Made by a program: the position numbers and the translations under genes. A stretch of 10,424 nucleotides of DNA from positions 1 to 10,424 of the forward strand of contig CAJUTD010000039.1 of assembly GCA_910589635.1 (NCBI GenBank), given 5' to 3'. The first letter of the stretch is position 1; each line of letters opens with the position of its first letter. Origin of the DNA: an uncultured Lachnospiraceae bacterium. Lineage in GTDB: Bacteria; Bacillota; Clostridia; Lachnospirales; Lachnospiraceae. The notes below the pieces were generated by a model. It was not told the DNA's origin, searched no databases, and saw only the letters and a program-made list of their open reading frames with translations. Positions 1-5,904 of the stretch are shown piece after piece.

Positions 1-12
1 GTGGGAATAAAA

Positions 13-32
13 GTAGATAAAAGGTTGAAAAT
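13..32 (+). promoter_or_regulatory. Probable response-regulator binding site, copy 1 (upstream of the two-component operon)
   Basis: The 20 bases GTAGATAAAAGGTTGAAAAT match the sequence at 1994-2013 at 18 of 20 positions; the differences are T/C at position 6 and G/A at position 11. The site reads as two direct half-sites 11 bases apart, GTAGATAAAAG and GTTGAAAATTG, which agree at 8 of 11 positions. Tandem half-sites at about one helical turn are the known layout for OmpR/PhoB-family regulators, and the next gene encodes one. Seven bases downstream of the motif lies TAAGTT (40-45), a weak -10 candidate. The motif would then cover the -35 region, as expected at an activator-dependent promoter. 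The binding role is inferred. Confidence 0.6.
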
Positions 33-72
33 TGTAAGATAAGTTTAAGTCCATATATGGGAGGTGCGCAAA

Positions 73-747
73 ATGAGGGATACGATTTTAATTGTGGACG
101 ATGAAGCAGATATTGTTTCCACGCTGGAAGATTACTTTATGTACAACGACTATAATGTAATAACAGCGGCCAATGGCAAGGAAGCAATTAATAAAGCGGG
201 AAAGCAGCCGGATTTGATTCTGCTGGATATCAATATGCCTGACATAGATGGATTAGAGGTTTGCTCCCGGATACGGGATTTTGTCAACTGCCCGATTCTT
301 TTCTTAACTGCCAGGGTGGAAGATAGTGATAAAATCAAAGGTTTCGGCTTGGGCGGGGATGATTACATTGTAAAGCCGTTTTCACTGGATGAGCTAGGAG
401 CACGGGTAGCCGCACATCTTAGGCGGGAACGTCGCAGAGGAGAAACACCCAAAGTACGGTTTGACGATAAACTGGCAATCGACTATACAGAACGACGCTT
501 GTACTTTGATGGTGAAGAAATCTCCCTTGCAAAAAAGGAATTTGATATTATAGAGCTGCTGTCTGGCTATCCCGGACAGATATTCAGCAAGGAACGGATT
601 TATGAACTTGTCTGGGGCTATGACAGCGAAGGAGAGTCCTCCGTTGTAGCTGAACATGTCCGCCGCATCCGCATAAAGCTTGCAGCGGCAGGAGCAGAGC
701 CGTATGTGAAAACAGTCTGGGGAGTGGGATATAAATGGGCAAAATAA
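73..747 (+). CDS. OmpR/PhoB-family response regulator
   Basis: This is a 224-residue DNA-binding response regulator, the cytoplasmic output of the two-component system completed by the next gene. The N-terminal receiver domain (about 1-118) has the acidic pair D9/D10, phospho-acceptor D52 (in LLDINMPD), T79 and K101 (in VKPF). The C-terminal winged-helix domain (about 127-223) ends in the typical VWGVGYKW. The start is taken as ATG 73 and not the in-frame GTG at 64: the Shine-Dalgarno GGAGG sits at 60-64, eight bases before ATG 73, so the GTG overlaps the ribosome binding site. The gene overlaps the kinase gene by 13 bases, so the two are translationally coupled. The shared 20-base motif upstream suggests autoregulation. 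The family is certain; the stimulus and regulon are not known. Confidence 0.96.
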   Translation: MRDTILIVDDEADIVSTLEDYFMYNDYNVITAANGKEAINKAGKQPDLILLDINMPDIDGLEVCSRIRDFVNCPILFLTARVEDSDKIKGFGLGGDDYIVKPFSLDELGARVAAHLRRERRRGETPKVRFDDKLAIDYTERRLYFDGEEISLAKKEFDIIELLSGYPGQIFSKERIYELVWGYDSEGESSVVAEHVRRIRIKLAAAGAEPYVKTVWGVGYKWAK

Positions 748-1913
748 AAAATTTCTTCTGCAAGAGGTCAATCAAAACCATTTTTGTATGGTACATGCTG
801 GGATGTATCTTAACGGCGATTCTCTTTTCCCTGCTGTTGTCCAACATATGCCAGTTTGTCCAGGCACGGATATATAACAAATATCAGGAAATTTATGAAG
901 GCACATACAAAGAAATAGAGATTGAGAAAGGGCATCTGATTGGATATTTCACTAGGGATCTGCGTCCCTATTTTACACCGCTTGAACGGCGTTTGAGTGA
1001 TGCAATGAGCTTTTTTGGCATAGCCGTTTATCCGATTTGTTTTATTGTTTGCATTGTCGCAACCAGCATCCTATTTTATCGGCGGCAGCTACAAAAGCCT
1101 CTTGCTATACTGGATCACGCCGCCGGGCAGATTGCAGACAATAATCTGGATTTCAAAGTGGTCTATAACAAAGACGACGAAATGGGGAAGCTGTGTGTCT
1201 CATTTGAGAAAATGCGTGAGGCTCTGCAGGAAAGTAATGAGGAAATGTGGAGGCAGATGGAAGAACGCAAGCGGCTGAACACGGCGTTTTCCCATGATCT
1301 AAGGACGCCGCTGACTGTTTTGAAGGGACAGAGTGAGCTGCTGCGGCAATTTGCGTTCAAAATGTCGCCGGAAAAAGTGAGTGGCACTTCAGAAATGATG
1401 TATCGTCATATCATGAGATTGGAAGCGTATGTAAAAACCATGGGGGATCTGCAGCGGTTGGAGGATATTGAAATCACCCGTCAGTCTATGGGAATGGACA
1501 CGCTTTACGAGCAGCTTCAGGAAACAGGAGAAGCCGTATGCGGGAATAAGGTGTTTTTGTGTGAATGTATGGTAGATAAAGGTACGGACCTTCATGTGGA
1601 CGCAGCAATCGTACAGCGTGTATATGAAAACCTCCTTGCCAATGCGGTGAGGTTTGCTGAAGAAAAGGTAGCGGTTTCGGTAGATTCATCTGATGGCTAC
1701 TTATATCTGAAAGTTTCAGATGACGGAGCCGGGTTTACCGAGAAAGATTTGGAGAATGCTACAAAGCCGTTTTACAAAACGGTAAGCGAAACTGACAACG
1801 AGCATTTTGGTATGGGGCTCAATATCTGCAAGATTCTTTGTGAAAAGCATGGAGGATATATCCGGCTGGGCAATCGGAACGGAGCTGTGGTCTTGGCGGC
1901 GTTTAAGCAGTGA
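735..1913 (+). CDS. Membrane sensor histidine kinase (HAMP-HisKA-HATPase_c)
   Basis: This is a 392-residue sensor kinase expected to phosphorylate the regulator encoded just upstream. In order: TM1 (about 15-37), a short outside loop (about 38-92), TM2 (about 93-116), a HAMP linker (about 117-170), a dimerisation/phosphoacceptor domain with H187 in FSHDLRTPLT, and an ATPase domain. The ATPase domain has the N-box YENLLANAVRFA (N299, N303), G1 box DDGAGF (329-334) and G2 box GMGLN (359-363). All catalytic boxes are intact. The loop of about 55 residues is too small for a typical folded sensor domain, so the signal may be sensed in the membrane or through the neighbouring transporter; this is inference. 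A G-rich ribosome binding site lies inside the end of the regulator gene. Confidence 0.95.
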   Translation: MGKIKNFFCKRSIKTIFVWYMLGCILTAILFSLLLSNICQFVQARIYNKYQEIYEGTYKEIEIEKGHLIGYFTRDLRPYFTPLERRLSDAMSFFGIAVYPICFIVCIVATSILFYRRQLQKPLAILDHAAGQIADNNLDFKVVYNKDDEMGKLCVSFEKMREALQESNEEMWRQMEERKRLNTAFSHDLRTPLTVLKGQSELLRQFAFKMSPEKVSGTSEMMYRHIMRLEAYVKTMGDLQRLEDIEITRQSMGMDTLYEQLQETGEAVCGNKVFLCECMVDKGTDLHVDAAIVQRVYENLLANAVRFAEEKVAVSVDSSDGYLYLKVSDDGAGFTEKDLENATKPFYKTVSETDNEHFGMGLNICKILCEKHGGYIRLGNRNGAVVLAAFKQ

Positions 1914-1993
1914 CGGGAACGAAACGATTCAGATTTTACAGACCCAATCACAGCGGGGATTTTTGTTTATACAACATAGAACTTTTTCCCTGT

Positions 1994-2013
1994 GTAGACA
2001 AAAAGTTGAAAAT
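1994..2013 (+). promoter_or_regulatory. Probable response-regulator binding site, copy 2 (upstream of the ABC exporter genes)
   Basis: GTAGACAAAAAGTTGAAAAT repeats the motif at 13-32 with two substitutions. It lies in the 159-base gap between the kinase and the ATPase gene, on the same strand and with a similar offset to the gene. TATCCT (2021-2026) begins seven bases after the motif, the same spacing as TAAGTT after copy 1, so both may be -10 boxes of promoters that need a bound activator. Having the site here explains why the transporter genes are set off from the kinase gene: they probably have their own regulated promoter. No binding data can be seen from sequence. Confidence 0.6.
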
Positions 2014-2034
2014 CTCCTTTTATCCTATACCCAT

Positions 2035-2053
2035 CAGATGAGAGATACATCTG
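2035..2053 (+). other. Small hairpin in the leader of the ABC ATPase gene
   Basis: CAGATG (2035-2040) and CATCTG (2048-2053) form a perfect 6-bp stem around a 7-base loop, extendable by one G-U pair. It ends seven bases before the Shine-Dalgarno GGAG (2060-2063). There is no U-tract directly after the stem, so it is not a terminator. It could affect mRNA stability or translation, or be chance. Confidence 0.3.
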
Positions 2054-2072
2054 GAGAAAGGAGCTTTTTCAA

Positions 2073-2975
2073 ATGAATAATTCCATTGAAATCAAAAATC
2101 TCAATAAATTTTATGGAAAGAAACAGGCGCTATATGATATAAATCTTTCCATCCAGCAAGGAATGTACGGACTGCTAGGGCGCAACGGCGCAGGCAAGAC
2201 CACTCTGATGAAGACACTGGCTACGTTGCTTCAGAAAAAGGACGGCGAAATTACAGTGTGCGGCGTCCCCATTGAAAACGCTGGAGAAATCCGCAAAATT
2301 ATTGGATATTTGCCCCAGGAGTTTTCCATGTATCCATCCATGAATGTGGGGGAGGCCATGGAGTATCTGGCAATCCTTTCAGGACTGAACAGCAGCGAAA
2401 GAAAGACACGGATTGACGCACTGCTGAAAAAAGTGAATCTGACTGAACACAGGAACAAAAAAGTAAAGGCGCTTTCCGGCGGCATGAAACGAAGACTTGG
2501 AATTGCCCAGGCGTTGCTCAACAACCCCAGAGTACTGATTGTTGACGAACCCACTGCCGGCCTGGATCCGGAGGAACGTGTTCGATTCAGAAATCTGTTG
2601 TCTGAGATTGCGGAGGATAAGATTGTTATTTTATCTACTCATATCGTAGGGGATATCGAAGCCACATGTGAGGATATAGCCATTATCAACGAAGGCAGGG
2701 TGATCTATAACGGTACAGTGGATGAGCTTTTGCAGACAGCAGAAGGCAGAGTATTTACCATGACGGCTTCCAAGCGGGAACTTCCCCAGCTCAAGAGGCA
2801 GCTCTCCATTACCAGTATGCACACACAGGGCAATAAAGTTCACATCCGGTTTATTGCAGATACCTTGATGCAGGGAGCCAAAGTCTGCGAGCCGAATATT
2901 GAGGACGCATATATGCTATATCTCCATACTAGCGGCGTTCGTGATATCCTGGGGGAAATTGGAGGTGAGTGGTGA
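2073..2975 (+). CDS. ABC transporter ATP-binding protein (ABC-2 exporter type)
   Basis: This 300-residue ATPase should power export through the two permeases that follow. All nucleotide-binding motifs are present: Walker A GRNGAGKTT (36-44, K42), Q-loop Q82, signature LSGGM (134-138), Walker B VLIVDEP (154-160, with E159), D-loop AGLD (162-165) and H-loop STH (188-190). Residues beyond about 220 form a C-terminal extension ending in a helical segment (about 276-293), common in ATPases of drug and bacteriocin-immunity exporters. The ribosome binding site GGAG (2060-2063) is nine bases before the ATG. The stop codon overlaps the next start as TGATG. The substrate cannot be read from the sequence. 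Linkage to a two-component system resembles LanFEG and CprABC immunity or resistance systems of Firmicutes, but the permease sizes differ. Confidence 0.95.
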   Translation: MNNSIEIKNLNKFYGKKQALYDINLSIQQGMYGLLGRNGAGKTTLMKTLATLLQKKDGEITVCGVPIENAGEIRKIIGYLPQEFSMYPSMNVGEAMEYLAILSGLNSSERKTRIDALLKKVNLTEHRNKKVKALSGGMKRRLGIAQALLNNPRVLIVDEPTAGLDPEERVRFRNLLSEIAEDKIVILSTHIVGDIEATCEDIAIINEGRVIYNGTVDELLQTAEGRVFTMTASKRELPQLKRQLSITSMHTQGNKVHIRFIADTLMQGAKVCEPNIEDAYMLYLHTSGVRDILGEIGGEW

Positions 2976-4330
2976 TGCTGTTTGTACGAGAAATCAAAAA
3001 GATCGTAAAGTCAATTCCCTATCTGATTTTTGTCGCAGCTATCATAATCGGACTGTACTCCCAAGGCGTTTTTCGTTTTGACAAAGATCCGTTGCAGGAA
3101 CCGCAGCCGGGAGGCGTTAATGGCAGCTATGGATACAGGTATGATGAAATTCCTCAGATGGTCATGCCATCCGCCCTGCGTAATCTGCTGTCGGAGTTTA
3201 GTAATAATAACTATACCACCTATCCCATTGGATTTATGAAGCATGTCAAGCTCGGTGAAGGTGAGCAGGAAGGAATGGCTGAAATCCTCTCAGAGATTAC
3301 AGGGAGCAGCAAAGAAACAATTCTGCGGGAAGTAGTAGGAATTGATTCTGCCGGTTCCGACAATTACACTTTCCAAATCGGTGGGGACAATATGCAACAG
3401 GGGGAAGATGGTAATTTTACCATAGGCTCAGATGCAAAGCAGCATAACGAACCAGAAAAGCTGACCTTTGCAGTTCGTGACGACTTGGAATATTCCCGCT
3501 TCCGGGAGCTGATGAAGCAGGCAGACGATCTTCTGGGTGGCGGTTCAAAATATGCGCCTGATTCCCTGTCTCAGTATGGAACGGTTCCGTTGACTTATGA
3601 GGAGGCAAAAGAACGATATAAGCTTGCTCTGAATTCAGACCAAATTACTGGCGGATACGCCCGTCTGTTTTCTGACTACGCAGGCGCAATGGTGCTTTCT
3701 GTCTTGCCGGTTTTTTTGGCAGTGATTCTGTGTATGAAAGATCAACGTGCCAAAATGGAAGCGCTTATTTATACAAAGAAGATGTCCGGGGTCAAATTAA
3801 CCTTGATCCGATATGCTGCATTGGTTATTGCAGCAATGCTCCCAGTGGTTATCCTCTCATACCTGTCGAACATGGTAGTATGGGGTTCCTACAGCGGAAT
3901 GCGTTTGGATTACTTGGCTCCGCTGAAATATGATTTGGGCTGGCTTATGCCCAGTGTAATGATATCCACAGCAATCGGCATGTTCCTGACAGAATTGACC
4001 GATACACCGATTGCAGTTGCGGTGCAGGGACTGTGGTGGATGTTTGATATCAATCTGGGTATCAAAACAGTCCATTCGGGATATTCCCTATTTCGTTTGG
4101 CGCCCCGCCATAATGTAGGGGCAAAAGCTTGGTTCAAAACCCAGGACTATCTCGATTATTTCCAGAACCTTATGCAAAACAGATTTTTAATGGCAGGAAT
4201 CTCTTTGTTGTTGGTTATCTTTACTATTCTAATTTATGAAGCAAAAAGAAAGGGGAAATTTGGTGGAAATGAATCAATCAAAAGGGTGTTTTCCAACTTT
4301 AGAAATCGCAAAAATCAATCTCAAGCATAA
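2975..4330 (+). CDS. ABC-2 type permease with large extracytoplasmic domain
   Basis: This is a 451-residue membrane subunit. One membrane segment lies at about 14-30, followed by a hydrophilic stretch of about 200 residues (31-232) expected outside the cell. A cluster of five further segments follows (about 234-254, 277-300, 322-340, 343-360, 404-421) and then a basic tail. The split between TM1 and TM2 by a large outer domain is known in ABC-2 permeases of the NatB/YhaP kind; the outer domain is rich in Gly, Asp, Glu and Asn and I recognise no fold. The start is ATG 2975, not the upstream GTG codons: GGAGG (2961-2965) lies nine bases before it but only three bases before GTG 2969. The gene is coupled to the ATPase gene through TGATG and overlaps the second permease gene at its 3' end. 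Confidence 0.88.
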   Translation: MLFVREIKKIVKSIPYLIFVAAIIIGLYSQGVFRFDKDPLQEPQPGGVNGSYGYRYDEIPQMVMPSALRNLLSEFSNNNYTTYPIGFMKHVKLGEGEQEGMAEILSEITGSSKETILREVVGIDSAGSDNYTFQIGGDNMQQGEDGNFTIGSDAKQHNEPEKLTFAVRDDLEYSRFRELMKQADDLLGGGSKYAPDSLSQYGTVPLTYEEAKERYKLALNSDQITGGYARLFSDYAGAMVLSVLPVFLAVILCMKDQRAKMEALIYTKKMSGVKLTLIRYAALVIAAMLPVVILSYLSNMVVWGSYSGMRLDYLAPLKYDLGWLMPSVMISTAIGMFLTELTDTPIAVAVQGLWWMFDINLGIKTVHSGYSLFRLAPRHNVGAKAWFKTQDYLDYFQNLMQNRFLMAGISLLLVIFTILIYEAKRKGKFGGNESIKRVFSNFRNRKNQSQA

Positions 4331-4910
4331 CTCGCTTATGTCGATTTTCGTAGCCGGGATTTTATGCTTGCTGGTACCACTGCTCATTGGCACAGCGAAT
4401 CTGGATCGGAACGCTGCGGCCATGCCGCTGGAAATGTTTGTTTCCTTGATTGGCATTGTGCTGCTGACGCCGGTATTTCAGCCGGAGCAGAATGAAGAGA
4501 TAAACGATCTGGTATCTTCAAAATATTTCAGTACGGAAAAAGTCTATCTGATACGGATCGTGTATTCCGCGGTGGCAGCGATATTGCTCATAGTCGCATT
4601 TACTGTATATATGAAAATACGCAGCTGCGATATGGCGCCGGTTATGGTTTTGGGAACGGTCGCGGACGCTGTCTTTTTGGGAGCCATGGGGATGCTGACT
4701 TCGGCGCTTACAGGAAATACGGTGATTGGATATATGCCGCCGCTTTTGTACTATGCGCTTAATATCGGTATGGGACCGAAGCTTGGCAGCTTCTATTTGT
4801 TCTCCATGGCTATCGGCAACTACAAAGCAAAAATCTGGCTTTTCGCTATGGGTGTTTTGATGATTGCAGGATCATTACTCTACCAAAAACTCCGTAAGCG
4901 TACCATATAA
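4263..4910 (+). CDS. Second ABC-2 type permease (short, six membrane segments)
   Basis: This is a protein of about 215 residues with six hydrophobic segments and almost no outer loops, a typical small ABC-2 permease half. It probably pairs with the larger permease. The start is uncertain. GTG 4263 has AGGGG (4251-4255) seven bases upstream and is preferred. ATG 4269, two codons later, would have a 13-base spacing, and ATG 4236 lacks a ribosome binding site. With GTG 4263 the gene overlaps the previous one by 68 bases. ATG 4338, after the previous stop, has no ribosome binding site and would remove the N-terminal segment (LEIAKINLKHN) that normally precedes TM1. No terminator is visible downstream. 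Confidence 0.85.
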   Translation: MEMNQSKGCFPTLEIAKINLKHNSLMSIFVAGILCLLVPLLIGTANLDRNAAAMPLEMFVSLIGIVLLTPVFQPEQNEEINDLVSSKYFSTEKVYLIRIVYSAVAAILLIVAFTVYMKIRSCDMAPVMVLGTVADAVFLGAMGMLTSALTGNTVIGYMPPLLYYALNIGMGPKLGSFYLFSMAIGNYKAKIWLFAMGVLMIAGSLLYQKLRKRTI

Positions 4911-4941
4911 GCAGGAATCGAAAAAATCACTTTGAAATTAC

Positions 4942-4970
4942 TTGCAGAAAGTCTGAATATTCTCTACAAT
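4942..4970 (+). promoter_or_regulatory. Probable sigma-A-type promoter for the GrpB-family gene
   Basis: TTGCAG (4942-4947) and TACAAT (4965-4970) are separated by exactly 17 bases. The -10 box matches the consensus at 5 of 6 positions; the -35 box is weak. The distance to the ATG at 5029 leaves a leader of about 50 bases. The -10 box lies inside a dyad (4959-4984), so repression at this promoter is plausible. Confidence 0.5.
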
Positions 4971-4984
4971 TATATTAGAGGAAT
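4959..4984. repeat. Inverted repeat overlapping the -10 box (candidate operator)
   Basis: ATTCTCTA (4959-4966) pairs with TAGAGGAAT (4976-4984) around a 9-base spacer, with one unpaired base in the right arm. There is no U-tract, so it does not look like a terminator for the transporter operon. Its position on top of TACAAT suits an operator for a dimeric repressor. No regulator gene is adjacent. Confidence 0.4.
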
Positions 4985-5028
4985 TGAGTATTTCAGAAAA
5001 TAGGTAAACTAGATTGTAGGAGCAAACA

Positions 5029-5589
5029 ATGGGAAAGAAATTATCAGAAATGACTTTAGAGGAATTGTGGCGGTTGTTTCCTATTTTTTTAACAGAAAAT
5101 AAATCTTACTGGAAAGAATGGTATTCTGAGGAAGAAGATGTTTTGAAAACTGCACTGCCACAGATTGAAAGAATAAGCCATATAGGAAGTACAGCTATTG
5201 CGTCTATTTGGGCGAAACCAATTATAGATATTCTCGTGGAAGTCTCTAAAGTATATGATTTGTCGTATTATAAAGGTTTGATTGAAAATAGTGGCTACAT
5301 CTGTATGTTTGAAAGTCCAAATAGGATTTCTTTTAACAAGGGGTATTCTGAAAACGGATTTAGCGAAAGAGTATTTCATCTGCATTTAAAGTTTCTGGGA
5401 GACAATGATGAATTGTATTTTAGAGATTATCTTATTGAGCAGTCAGATGTCGCAAAGCGATATGAGCAAATAAAATTTGAGTTATGGAAAAAATATGAAT
5501 ATGACAGGGACAGGTATACGAACGAGAAAACAGAATTTGTTGAAAAGTATACTAAAAAAGCGAAGCAAATTTATGCGGATAGATATTGA
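5029..5589 (+). CDS. GrpB / UPF0157 family protein (nucleotidyltransferase-like fold)
   Basis: This 186-residue cytoplasmic protein carries the GrpB-family hallmarks: HIGSTAI (51-57), AKPIIDI (62-68), the later HLHL (117-120) and LYFRDYL (129-135). The family is related to the nucleotidyltransferase superfamily, but its role is not well defined. Length fits the family (about 170-190). AGGAG (5018-5022) lies six bases before the ATG. The gene is visibly richer in A+T than its neighbours; bases 5041-5100 contain only 18 G or C. That hints at a different history, such as recent transfer. It has its own promoter and no functional link to the genes on either side that I can see. Confidence 0.88.
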   Translation: MGKKLSEMTLEELWRLFPIFLTENKSYWKEWYSEEEDVLKTALPQIERISHIGSTAIASIWAKPIIDILVEVSKVYDLSYYKGLIENSGYICMFESPNRISFNKGYSENGFSERVFHLHLKFLGDNDELYFRDYLIEQSDVAKRYEQIKFELWKKYEYDRDRYTNEKTEFVEKYTKKAKQIYADRY

Positions 5590-5622
5590 AAAGTGTCGCG
5601 GTTGTATCTAATAACAACTTAA

Positions 5623-5751
5623 ATGAAAATGGATCTCGATGCTCGTTATCAGTCCAAAGAGGCGCTCCGTGTATTGTTGGATGGTATTCTATATATTTTT
5701 AGTCATGTTATATTGACTTTTTCACCCAAACCTGCTATCATAAACGCGTAA
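5623..5751 (+). CDS. Possible small ORF (42 codons), doubtful
   Basis: An open frame encodes a 42-residue peptide starting MKMDLDARYQ. The N-terminal half is charged and the C-terminal half hydrophobic (GILYIFSHVILTF). Its stop codon lies one base before the terminator hairpin at 5753, where a real gene end would be. Against it, the bases before the ATG contain no Shine-Dalgarno, and the promoter at 5713-5741 lies within it. It may be a remnant of a decayed gene or chance. I recognise no family. Confidence 0.2.
   Translation: MKMDLDARYQSKEALRVLLDGILYIFSHVILTFSPKPAIINA
5713..5741 (+). promoter_or_regulatory. Strong promoter-like sequence firing into the terminator upstream of the ibrA-like gene
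   Basis: TTGACT (5713-5718, 5 of 6) and TATCAT (5736-5741, 5 of 6) are separated by 17 bases, and TGC directly before the -10 makes it an extended -10. This is the best promoter match I found in the window. Transcription would begin near 5748, only about five bases before the terminator hairpin. It is either the ibr operon promoter with an attenuator or the source of a very short RNA. Confidence 0.55.
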
Positions 5752-5752
5752 A

Positions 5753-5791
5753 AGCGGTGCCAGGAAGTTGTCCTCGCACCGCTCATTTTTT
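5753..5791 (+). terminator. Intrinsic terminator (possible attenuator of the ibrAB-like operon)
   Basis: AGCGGTGC (5753-5760) pairs perfectly with GCACCGCT (5776-5783). Inside, after a C-C mismatch, AGGA (5762-5765) pairs with TCCT (5771-5774) around a 5-base loop. Six T follow (5786-5791). This is a strong rho-independent terminator on the + strand. It may simply end transcription from the GrpB-family gene. Because a good promoter lies immediately upstream and the next gene downstream, it could also work as an attenuator. Confidence 0.85.
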
Positions 5792-5795
5792 CCAA

Positions 5796-5827
5796 ATGCT
5801 ATACGGATATTATGCTATACGGTTATA
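5796..5827 (+). repeat. Tandem 16-base direct repeat upstream of the ibrA-like gene
   Basis: ATGCTATACGG occurs at 5796-5806 and again at 5812-5822, 16 bases apart; the remaining five bases of each unit differ partly (ATATT and TTATA). It lies just after the terminator and about 78 bases before the ibrA-like ATG. Direct repeats of this size often bind a regulator. The next operon encodes a ParB-like protein, so self-binding is a testable idea, not shown by the sequence. Confidence 0.6.
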
Positions 5828-5904
5828 TCTGTGGTATAGGGAGTTGAATAGATACTGTAACTTACAAAAGAAGAAAAACAAGATTAAGAAAGAGAGACCA
5901 CCGA

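Larger units (their letters stand above)
5590..5904 (+). other. 315-base intergenic regulatory region upstream of the ibrA-like gene
   Basis: This stretch holds, in order: a 42-codon reading frame without a ribosome binding site (5623-5751), a near-consensus promoter (5713-5741), a strong intrinsic terminator (5753-5791), a tandem 16-base repeat (5796-5827), and a purine-rich leader (about 5865-5897) up to the ATG at 5905. CTATAC (5815-5820) in the second repeat is also mirrored by GTATAG (5834-5839). I see no second promoter of comparable quality between the terminator and the gene. Confidence 0.6.

Noticed and set aside
53..59. TATATG as a -10 box for the regulator operon
   Set aside because: It abuts the Shine-Dalgarno at 60-64, so a transcript starting from it would lack a ribosome binding site.
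394..771. 125-codon open frame on the - strand over the regulator gene
   Set aside because: Antisense shadow of the winged-helix region; Cys- and Phe-rich with no recognisable motif.
1933..1967. Possible terminator after the kinase gene (CCC and GGGG followed by five T)
   Set aside because: The stem would be only three G-C pairs with a 9-base loop, too weak to call.
2899..3081. 60-codon frame across the ATPase/permease junction
   Set aside because: Out-of-frame shadow of two well-supported genes with no ribosome binding site of its own.
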